Source: Chitinophagales bacterium
GTDB taxonomy: Bacteria > Bacteroidota > Bacteroidia > Chitinophagales > UBA8649
NCBI GenBank assembly: GCA_020635975.1
Contig: JACJYT010000002.1
Span: 1 to 64,000 of the forward strand
DNA length: 64,000 nt
Direction: 5' to 3'
The position numbers were made by a program, and so were the translations under genes. Below are positions 44,053 to 51,411 of the stretch, piece by piece. Below the pieces are notes generated by a model. That model was not told where the DNA came from. It saw only the letters and a list, made by a program, of their open reading frames with translations, and did no database searches. The first letter of the stretch is position 1. Every line of letters starts with the position of its first letter.

Positions 44053-47000
44053 GACTTCAAACAAGGCGCTGGTAATTTGACCTAAAGAACAAACCTTACA
44101 TGCGGTCATTAAATGTTCAAACAAGTTCTCATTTCTAATTGCAGCTTGTTGTAGGTTTTTTAATAGTTCAGCAGTTTTATCTTGATGAGCTAGATGCAGT
44201 TCTTTTAACATCGCAATTTGATATTCTTTTTCCTCTTCAGTACTTCGAATTACTTCATTTGGTAATACTGTAGGAGAACCCTTAGAACTTAAGAAAGTAT
44301 TTACGCCTATAATTGGAAATTCGCCTGTATGTTTTAGGGTTTCGTAATACAAACTTTCTTCTTGTATTTTGCCTCTTTGATACATGGTTTCCATGGCCCC
44401 CAAAACGCCACCTCTTTCTGTTATTCTATCAAACTCAATTAAGACAGCTTCTTCTACTAAATCAGTTAATTCTTCAATAATAAAAGCACCTTGAATTGGA
44501 TTTTCATTTTTAGCTAAGCCCAACTCTTTATTAATAATTAATTGGATGGCCATGGCTCTTCTTACCGAGTCTTCTGTTGGCGTTGTAATGGCTTCATCAT
44601 AGGCATTAGTATGCAATGAATTACAGTTGTCGTAAATGGCATAAAGTGCTTGAAGCGTTGTTCTAATATCGTTGAAATCTATCTCTTGAGCATGTAAAGA
44701 TCTACCACTAGTTTGGATGTGGTATTTCAACATTTGAGCTCTTGGATTAGCACCGTATTTTTTAGCTAGAGCCTTTGCCCAAATTCTTCGAGCTACTCTT
44801 CCAATAACCGCATATTCTGGATCAATTCCGTTCGAGAAAAAGAAAGATAAATTCGGTCCAAAGGCATCGATATCCATCCCCCTGCTTAAGTAGTATTCTA
44901 CATAGGTAAAACCATTCGATAAAGTAAAAGCTAATTGCGTAATTGGGTTTGCTCCAGCTTCTGCAATATGATATCCCGAAATAGAAACAGAATAGAAATT
45001 TCGCACTAATTTTTGGATAAAATATTCTTGCACATCTCCCATTAAACGAAGAGCAAATTCTGTAGAAAAAATACAAGTATTTTGTGCCTGATCTTCTTTT
45101 AGAATATCGGCTTGAACCGTTCCTCTTACATTAGAAAGAGTATCCGCTTTTATCTTTTCGTAAACTGTTTTATCTAGAATTTGATCGCCTGTGATTCCGA
45201 GTAACATTAGGCCTAAACCATCATTTCCTTCAGGTAAAGCACCTTGGTATTTAGGTCTTATTCTTCCCTGATCTTCATATAGAGATTTGAGCTTTTTTTC
45301 TACTTCTTTTTCAAGGCCATTTTCCTTAATATACTTTTCACATTGTTGATCGATGGCAGCATTCATAAAGAAGCCTAACAACATCGGAGCGGGACCATTA
45401 ATAGTCATAGAAACTGAAGTTGCTGGGTGACATAGATCAAAACCAGAATACAATTTTTTAGCATCATCCAAGCAGCAAATACTTACGCCAGCGTTTCCAA
45501 TTTTACCATAAATATCCGGACGAATTGCCGGGTCGTTTCCGTAGAGAGTAACCGAGTCGAAAGCCGTAGATAATCTCTTGGCTGGCAAGCCCAAACTTAC
45601 GTAGTGAAAACGTCTGTTTGTTCGCTCTGGTCCACCTTCTCCTGCGAACATTCTTGTTGGGTCTTCACCTTGTCTTTTGAAAGGATATAAACCTGCTGTA
45701 TATGGAAATTCTCCTGGTACATTTTCTTGTAAAGTCCAACGCAGAATATCTGCCCAAGACTCATACTTAGGCAAGGCAACTTTAGAGATTTTTAAGTGAG
45801 AAAGAGATTCTGTTTTCGTTGCAATTTTAATTTCTTTTCCTCTTACTTGGAAAGAATAAATATCTGCAGCGTAACGAGCTTTTTTAGCTTCCCATTCCTC
45901 AATCAAAAGCCAATTTTTTGGATCGAGATTTAACTTTATCTCTGCAAAAAGTTGGATGAGTTGTGCTCTTAATACCTCATTGGTAATTTGACTTTTCGGA
46001 TTAGCACCCCCCTCTAGCTCCCCCCTCCATGAGGTGGGAGAACCGTCTTCGAAATTTAAATGTTCTTTGATTTCTTCTAATACGTTTTCAATATGGTTAA
46101 AGACGTAGTCATTTTCGAAACGTAAGATTTTAATTCCTTTACTTTTAATAAATGAATCTCTTTCTTTATCGTAGGCAGCTTGATCTGTGTTTTTATGTAT
46201 TTTTCCATCTATTTCAATGGCAAGATTTGCTGAAGCGACATAAAAGTCTAGAATATAATTGTCGACGCTGTGTTGCCTTCTAAACTTAATTCCATCCACT
46301 TGTTTATTTCTTACCACAGACCAAAAATAGGATTCAGCACTTGTAGCATTTTTTCTTAATTCTTGTCTCAGCTCTTTTAAATGCTTAAGATTCATTAAGC
46401 GGTCTTCATTTCCATATTGAAAACTACTTGGTTCTCCACCCTTTTGAAGGGGGGAGCTAGAGGGGGGTGTTTGATTAGAAAATTTTTGCTTTGAATTAGA
46501 AGGGGGTAAAGAGTCTAAAGTGCGCTGAATTCCGAAGAGTTTTCCTACAACGAGGCATTGCTCATTTACCCACTGGTCGTAGCTTCTATTGTTTTCTGAA
46601 ATTTCAGAAAGATAGCGCGTTCTTTGAGGTGGAATGATAAAAATCTTTTCCGACATTTCATTGTTTACCAGAAATGTAGAATTTAAATCAGCCCCTGTTC
46701 TTTCTACAATTTTATCCATCAGGGCTTTGTACAAAGTATTGGTACCTGGATCATTAAATTGTGAGGCAATGGTTCCATAAACAGGAAGGGTATCGTCTTC
46801 ATCATGCCATAAGCCATGATTTCTTTTATATTGTTTTTTTACATCGCGAAGGGCGTCTAAAGCGCCTCGTTTATCAAATTTGTTAAGCGCAATTATATCT
46901 GCAAAATCGAGCATGTCGATTTTTTCTAATTGAGATGCCGCTCCGTATTCTGGAGTCATAACATAGAGACTTGCATCTGAATGTTCTGTTATTTCTGTGT

Positions 47001-47922
47001 CGCTCTGGCCAATACCTGATGTTTCTAAAAGAATCAAATCGTAGTTGGCCACTTTTAAAATATTTAATGCGTCGTCAACATGTTTAGACAAGGCAAGATT
47101 TGCTTGGCGAGTTGCTAAGGAACGCATATAAACTCTTTCATTATTGATAGCATTCATTCTGATTCTATCTCCCAACAAGGCTCCACCTGTTTTTCTTTTC
47201 GAAGGGTCTACCGAAACGATGGCGATTTTTTTATCGGGAAAATCTAGAAGAAATCTTCGAACTAGTTCATCTACTAGGCTCGACTTTCCAGCACCACCAG
47301 TACCAGTAATTCCTAGAATTGGAGTTTGTTTAGCAGATTGTTGAGCCTTTGATAAACTAGGGAGCAATTCACTATCGAAAAAATCAGGATTGTTCTCTGC
47401 TATAGAAATTAATCTTGCGATGGTATTGATGTCCTTGTTCTGTAATTTATGGAGATAATCCTTATCTAAAGGAAAGGATGAAGGTGCAAAATCACTTTTT
47501 TCGATGAGGTCATTTATCATTCCTTGTAAACCCATAGCTCTTCCATCATCGGGCGAGTATATTCGGGTTATCCCGTAATCCATTAGATCTTTAATTTCTT
47601 CTGGGAGAATTACCCCACCACCACCACCAAATATTTTAATATGGTCTGCACCACGTTCTTTTAGTAGGTCGCGCATATATTTAAAATATTCGTTGTGTCC
47701 ACCTTGATAAGAGGTCATTGCTATGGCTTGTGCATCTTCTTGAATGGCAGTATTGACAACTTCTTGTACACTTCTGTCGTGACCTAAATGAATAACTTCA
47801 CAGCCAGTAGCTTGAATAATTCTTCGCATTATATTGATGGCGGCATCGTGACCATCAAATAGAGATGCTGCAGTAACAATACGTACGCTATTTTTAGGGA
47901 GGTAAGGTTTGGCTTCTTGCAT
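44026..47922 (-). CDS. icmF: Fused acyl-CoA mutase IcmF (B12-binding, G-protein chaperone and mutase domains) with an in-frame DUF559 insertion
   Basis: The 1,298-residue protein has the IcmF order: a cobalamin-binding domain (about 12-145, VTAASLFDGHDAAINIMRRI, IHLGHDRSVQEVV, TSYQGGHNEYF), a MeaB-like GTPase domain (Walker A GITGTGGAGKSSL near 204), a linker, then the substrate-binding TIM-barrel mutase domain (about 700-1290, TAGLYPFKRQGEDPTRMFAGEG). IcmF interconverts isobutyryl-CoA and n-butyryl-CoA, or pivalyl-CoA-type substrates, with B12. Homologues are usually near 1,100 residues; the excess is explained by residues 485-640, a foreign endonuclease domain placed in the linker. The frame is open throughout, so a fused protein is expected. 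Confidence 0.92.
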   Translation of the reverse strand: MQEAKPYLPKNSVRIVTAASLFDGHDAAINIMRRIIQATGCEVIHLGHDRSVQEVVNTAIQEDAQAIAMTSYQGGHNEYFKYMRDLLKERGADHIKIFGGGGGVILPEEIKDLMDYGITRIYSPDDGRAMGLQGMINDLIEKSDFAPSSFPLDKDYLHKLQNKDINTIARLISIAENNPDFFDSELLPSLSKAQQSAKQTPILGITGTGGAGKSSLVDELVRRFLLDFPDKKIAIVSVDPSKRKTGGALLGDRIRMNAINNERVYMRSLATRQANLALSKHVDDALNILKVANYDLILLETSGIGQSDTEITEHSDASLYVMTPEYGAASQLEKIDMLDFADIIALNKFDKRGALDALRDVKKQYKRNHGLWHDEDDTLPVYGTIASQFNDPGTNTLYKALMDKIVERTGADLNSTFLVNNEMSEKIFIIPPQRTRYLSEISENNRSYDQWVNEQCLVVGKLFGIQRTLDSLPPSNSKQKFSNQTPPSSSPLQKGGEPSSFQYGNEDRLMNLKHLKELRQELRKNATSAESYFWSVVRNKQVDGIKFRRQHSVDNYILDFYVASANLAIEIDGKIHKNTDQAAYDKERDSFIKSKGIKILRFENDYVFNHIENVLEEIKEHLNFEDGSPTSWRGELEGGANPKSQITNEVLRAQLIQLFAEIKLNLDPKNWLLIEEWEAKKARYAADIYSFQVRGKEIKIATKTESLSHLKISKVALPKYESWADILRWTLQENVPGEFPYTAGLYPFKRQGEDPTRMFAGEGGPERTNRRFHYVSLGLPAKRLSTAFDSVTLYGNDPAIRPDIYGKIGNAGVSICCLDDAKKLYSGFDLCHPATSVSMTINGPAPMLLGFFMNAAIDQQCEKYIKENGLEKEVEKKLKSLYEDQGRIRPKYQGALPEGNDGLGLMLLGITGDQILDKTVYEKIKADTLSNVRGTVQADILKEDQAQNTCIFSTEFALRLMGDVQEYFIQKLVRNFYSVSISGYHIAEAGANPITQLAFTLSNGFTYVEYYLSRGMDIDAFGPNLSFFFSNGIDPEYAVIGRVARRIWAKALAKKYGANPRAQMLKYHIQTSGRSLHAQEIDFNDIRTTLQALYAIYDNCNSLHTNAYDEAITTPTEDSVRRAMAIQLIINKELGLAKNENPIQGAFIIEELTDLVEEAVLIEFDRITERGGVLGAMETMYQRGKIQEESLYYETLKHTGEFPIIGVNTFLSSKGSPTVLPNEVIRSTEEEKEYQIAMLKELHLAHQDKTAELLKNLQQAAIRNENLFEHLMTACKVCSLGQITSALFEVGGQYRRNM
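46005..46044 (+). repeat. Terminal inverted repeat of the DUF559 element (mutase-domain side)
   Basis: Begins CACCCCCCTCTAGCTCCCCC. Its inner half folds into a hairpin: CTCCCCCCTC (46018-46027), loop CAT and GAGGTGGGAG (46031-46040), with nine of ten pairs. Confidence 0.85.
46430..46469 (-). repeat. Terminal inverted repeat of the DUF559 element (GTPase-domain side)
   Basis: On the minus strand begins CACCCCCCTCTAGCTCCCCC, identical over the first 22 bases to the other end. Its hairpin arms are 46434-46443 and 46447-46456 with loop TTG, again nine of ten pairs. Confidence 0.85.
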
Positions 47923-47946
47923 AAAAAAGTAGATTTTCTATTCATG

Positions 47947-47954
47947 CAAAGGTA
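47947..47954 (-). promoter_or_regulatory. -7 promoter box of icmF
   Basis: Minus-strand TACCTTTG fits TAnnTTTG, 24 bases before the ATG at 47922. Confidence 0.5.
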
Positions 47955-48012
47955 AGGCTTTGAATTTTAATGAAAAACTAAATAATAAAGCCATGTAAGC
48001 ACTGGTTGAAAT

Positions 48013-48043
48013 AAAAAGGGACAATCTTAGATTGTCCCTTTTT
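48013..48043. terminator. Terminator downstream of the SPOR-domain gene
   Basis: AAAAAGGGACAATCT and AGATTGTCCCTTTTT form a near-perfect hairpin with T-runs in both orientations. It lies just after the minus-strand gene ending at 48056. Confidence 0.88.
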
Positions 48044-48055
48044 ATTTACAGTTTC

Positions 48056-49264
48056 TTATTTCTTTCTTTTTTTAACAATCCAAGCTTTTGGATCTAAATC
48101 GAAACGGTATTTAGCAACTTTAAGAATGGCTTCATTGTAATCATCTGTATAATCTACAACCACTCTGTTTAAACCAAGGCTAGGTTCTTTCATAATGATG
48201 GCTTCGTAGCCCAATTCAGCAAGCACTTTAACTCTATTTGTTGCGTTCGTAGGTATTGCGTAAGAACCAGAAATAATGTAGTAATCTGCTTCAATAGGTC
48301 CTTCTAAATCTGCTTCGTAAAGGTAGCCATCTGGACCACCACCATTATAGTTAGGATCGGTATTATTACCATTGTTGTTTGTAAAATTACCCGAGTTAAT
48401 TGCTTCGGCAGCCTTAGCTGCGTTGCTACAGCACTCTTCTATAGATAGTAGTTTATTTTCTAAGGCATCTACACGGTTGTTAAGTGCATCGTTAGTTTCT
48501 TGAACAGAATCTACTTCTTCTTGCATCTCTTCCATTGCCTCAGCTAATTCATTAATTTTAGCTTCTAAAGAATCTAGTTCATCTGTTGGGCCTTCATAAC
48601 AACAAGGCGGAGTTGACCAAATTATAGGTTCTTTGCCTTTACCTCCTAAATGAAGCGTAATTCCAAGTTCAGCGGTTGTAAGAACATCGTTATAATTGTT
48701 TACAAAGTATTGCGGAACGTGGTTGTCGAACTTATCGCTTTTCATATTAACAATGCTATATAAAGCATTGATGTCCATAAACTTACTTACTTTAAATTTC
48801 ACACCCAAGGTCCACTGACTTCCATATACCCAATCATTAAAATGTTCTTCGTTAATTCCATAAATACTGGAAGAACTTTCTATGTCGCTTTTAACCATAC
48901 CCATGTTAAATCCTGCATAGGGTTGAAACCAGCTACATAATTCGTGAAAATGGAAAGGATTGAAAAAGTAGAAATGAGCGCCTATCATGGCTTTCATATA
49001 TTTATTTCTAAAAGCAAATTCTTCTGCGTCGTCGTTAAAGCCAGAAACGTCTCCATAACTATATTCAGCTCCTATGGAAAAAGAACGCGTTAAATTATAG
49101 TTTAATCTTCCAGAAACATTGAAGCCGCCAATTTTAGTATTAATATCGCCATAGAAGAAAGGTAGACCACCATTCAAATCGAGACTAAATCTCTTGTATT
49201 CCATCTGAGCATTAGCGCTAAAAATTGCTAGCAATAATGTACTTAACAATAGTATTTTTTTCAT
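48056..49264 (-). CDS. Outer-membrane beta-barrel protein with coiled coil and C-terminal SPOR domain
   Basis: A 402-residue protein: a signal peptide (to SANAQ, residue 20), an 8-stranded-type barrel of the OmpA/porin-like class (about 22-208, alternating aromatic strands such as FSLDLNGGLPFFYGDIN), an acidic coiled coil (about 228-280, LDSLEAKINELAEAMEEMQEEVD), an Asn/Gly-rich linker and a SPOR-like domain (about 325-395, YYIISGSYAIPTNATNRVKVLAELGYEAIIM). SPOR domains bind denuded septal peptidoglycan. The whole would tether the outer membrane to the cell wall, as OmpA does with a different binding module. Confidence 0.8.
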   Translation of the reverse strand: MKKILLLSTLLLAIFSANAQMEYKRFSLDLNGGLPFFYGDINTKIGGFNVSGRLNYNLTRSFSIGAEYSYGDVSGFNDDAEEFAFRNKYMKAMIGAHFYFFNPFHFHELCSWFQPYAGFNMGMVKSDIESSSSIYGINEEHFNDWVYGSQWTLGVKFKVSKFMDINALYSIVNMKSDKFDNHVPQYFVNNYNDVLTTAELGITLHLGGKGKEPIIWSTPPCCYEGPTDELDSLEAKINELAEAMEEMQEEVDSVQETNDALNNRVDALENKLLSIEECCSNAAKAAEAINSGNFTNNNGNNTDPNYNGGGPDGYLYEADLEGPIEADYYIISGSYAIPTNATNRVKVLAELGYEAIIMKEPSLGLNRVVVDYTDDYNEAILKVAKYRFDLDPKAWIVKKRKK

Positions 49265-49294
49265 AGATAAATTGTTTTAGCTAGTTAGGCATTA

Positions 49295-49302
49295 CAAATC
49301 TA
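49295..49302 (-). promoter_or_regulatory. -7 promoter box for the barrel/SPOR gene
   Basis: Minus-strand TAGATTTG fits TAnnTTTG, 30 bases before the ATG at 49264. The rest of 49303-49520, up to the next gene end, shows no further feature I can support. Confidence 0.5.
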
Positions 49303-49520
49303 TACAATATTATGCATATTTTTAAATCTATTGTTTTTTACGTTAAAAAATGAAAAAAGTTCTCATTCAATAAATAAAACTTTGATAATCATATAATAAG
49401 GTAGGTTTAAGTGGGAATCAAATCTACTTAGTCCTCCTATTCGGCATTAATTAGCATTTTAGCAAATTTATTCTTCTTAGTTCTTTTTAACAAAGAGTAC
49501 CTAAGTTAATGGGCAGGACC

Positions 49521-51221
49521 TTATTCAATTACAGATAGGACTATGGTTTTTAAGGTATCATCAATTTCTAGAATGCAAAAGTATTGTCCAGGTGCTAATC
49601 TTAAATCTTGAATTGGAATGCTTTCTATATACTTTCCGTACATCTTTTTTTCTCGGTCTATTAACACAGCAAGTTCTTTTCCCTCTAAGTTGTATAGCTT
49701 TAAACTTACTGTTGATTCTTTATGTAACTTGTAGGAAACATAAGCTAAGTTTGACGCAGGATTTGGATAGGAATTACCAAAATCAACATTTCTATTAAAG
49801 AGATTTGTTGTAGTATCCAGGTAGATGGTGTCGTAGATAGTAATGGTATCATATATAGTAAGTGTGTCATTAATGTATATGGTATCTATTGTGCTTATAG
49901 TGTCTATTATTATCGTTGTATCTACTACTTGGACTGTATCGTGTATTACTATAGTATCGTTAGTAAAGTCTCTTGGACTCACATCGGTCCAAATACTGAG
50001 AGAAGCGCCTTGAAGTCTTGTCCAAATAGGTCGTACAACATTGTTGTGTACACTAATGTTGGTATAATCTCCAAAGAAGACTCCTGCATTCGGAGTGAAA
50101 GAAGATTCGCTTACAATTTCATTTTTAAATGTTTGTCCGCCATCTTTTGAATGTGCCAAAAAAACGTCGGTTTGCGAGTTGCTATAGTTTCTTCGATCAT
50201 AGAAAACAAAGTGCAAATAACCATTGCTTTGGTCAATATCCATCCAAGTTAAAAATTGATGTCGGTCTGTGTTATCTGTATTTACTTTAAGTGCAGGCGA
50301 CCAAGTATTTCCACCATCTGTCGATTTAGAAAGAAAAACATCCGTATTGTTAGTTCCATTTCTTTGGTCCGACCAATTTACATAAAGCGTTCCATGATTT
50401 GGTCCACCGCTCAAATCACATTTTAGAACGGGTAGTCCATTGCTACGGTAGATTCCAGGAACATCAAAATCCCAATCGGAAGCTTGAGCATCAATTAGAA
50501 TATCGTTTTGCAGCCAAGTTGCCCCACCATCTAAAGAGCGATCAAAAACTAAGCCTGCTGGGCCTGTCCAAGCTACATATATTTCTCCATTAGGGCCTAT
50601 AGCTGGACTAGCACCTTCTACCGTATTGTCGCTATCTATACAATCCCCCGAAACTTTGTTAATTTGTAGAGGGACTGTCCAAGAGTTTCCTCCGTCTGTA
50701 GATTTTGAGAACAAGATTCTACTACTATCATTAATATCTGTACTTCCATAGGCATCGAATTCTGTCCAAGTTAAATAGATGTTGTTGTTGCTTCGGTCAA
50801 TAACACTCCAATGTTTATCTTGTGCTTTCGTGTTGTTTAATCCAGTAAAGCTGCCATTTGACCAAGTTTGTCCATTATCGGTAGATTTTTGACAAACGAT
50901 TCTATCTATCCAGTTTCCAGATGAAGGGTTGGATAAGTGAAAATAATAAAAGTTACCTGCGGTATCTACATCAATCACTGGATCCCCCCAAACTCCATAG
51001 CTTGAACTAAGCGTATTTACCGACCAAGTTCTTCCCGTATCATTGCTAAAATAATAGTTATTCAAATTTGCGGCAGCAACTACTATATTGGGTTGCAATG
51101 GGTTTAATTTTATAGAAGCTTCATTTGGATTATTGTTTGAACTTATCAAGATATTTTGACTAGTTGCAAGATGGAAAATACTATTCACGATTATTAGCAA
51201 AAAGAGGGGAAGCTTCTTCAT
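49521..51221 (-). CDS. BNR/sialidase-type beta-propeller protein with T9SS type A sorting domain
   Basis: A 566-residue secreted protein with a signal peptide (to ATSQ, residue 21). At least five Asp-box (SxDxGxTW) motifs are visible: SNDTGRTWSV, STDNGQTWSN, STDGGNSWTV, SLDGGATWLQ and STDGGNTWSP, with SKDGGQTF later, marking a six-bladed sialidase-like propeller. No sialidase active-site arginine triad is obvious, so glycan binding may be more likely than hydrolysis. A linker of repeated IxDTI units (about 425-478) leads to the T9SS type A domain (GNSYPNPASNLAYVS). Confidence 0.85.
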   Translation of the reverse strand: MKKLPLFLLIIVNSIFHLATSQNILISSNNNPNEASIKLNPLQPNIVVAAANLNNYYFSNDTGRTWSVNTLSSSYGVWGDPVIDVDTAGNFYYFHLSNPSSGNWIDRIVCQKSTDNGQTWSNGSFTGLNNTKAQDKHWSVIDRSNNNIYLTWTEFDAYGSTDINDSSRILFSKSTDGGNSWTVPLQINKVSGDCIDSDNTVEGASPAIGPNGEIYVAWTGPAGLVFDRSLDGGATWLQNDILIDAQASDWDFDVPGIYRSNGLPVLKCDLSGGPNHGTLYVNWSDQRNGTNNTDVFLSKSTDGGNTWSPALKVNTDNTDRHQFLTWMDIDQSNGYLHFVFYDRRNYSNSQTDVFLAHSKDGGQTFKNEIVSESSFTPNAGVFFGDYTNISVHNNVVRPIWTRLQGASLSIWTDVSPRDFTNDTIVIHDTVQVVDTTIIIDTISTIDTIYINDTLTIYDTITIYDTIYLDTTTNLFNRNVDFGNSYPNPASNLAYVSYKLHKESTVSLKLYNLEGKELAVLIDREKKMYGKYIESIPIQDLRLAPGQYFCILEIDDTLKTIVLSVIE

Positions 51222-51411
51222 GGTAGATGACTATATGAACTACTAAATTATCATTTTTTTGATAAAGCCCTTCTTTCGTTTTAAAGCAGTGCTGCAAGAT
51301 TTAGGAAGCAATTAATTTTTTTTGTAGCAGCTTTAAACAATTTAAGTTTGAAAAGGTTCACGTTAATATACTTTTTTCTTATATTTAGCCCTAATTATCA
51401 AATATTTGCCT

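Larger units (their letters stand above)
46005..46469 (-). mobile_element. 465-bp DUF559 endonuclease element inserted in frame in icmF
   Basis: The segment is bounded by 40-bp terminal inverted repeats (35 of 40 positions match) and is exactly 155 codons long. In the icmF frame it encodes TPPSSSPLQKGGEP, a DUF559 domain (residues about 510-623) and SPTSWRGELEGGA. The PD-(D/E)XK-type residues are present: Glu530, Asp559 in YILDFYV, and Glu570 and Asp572 in AIEIDG, with FRRQH before them. DUF559 proteins belong to the Vsr-like nuclease superfamily. Imperfect 9-bp direct repeats flank it. That it moved as a unit is inference. Confidence 0.8.

Noticed and set aside
46005..46469. Intein in IcmF
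   Set aside because: There is no Hint-type N-terminal Cys/Ser block or C-terminal HN motif, and the ends are inverted repeats rather than splice junctions.
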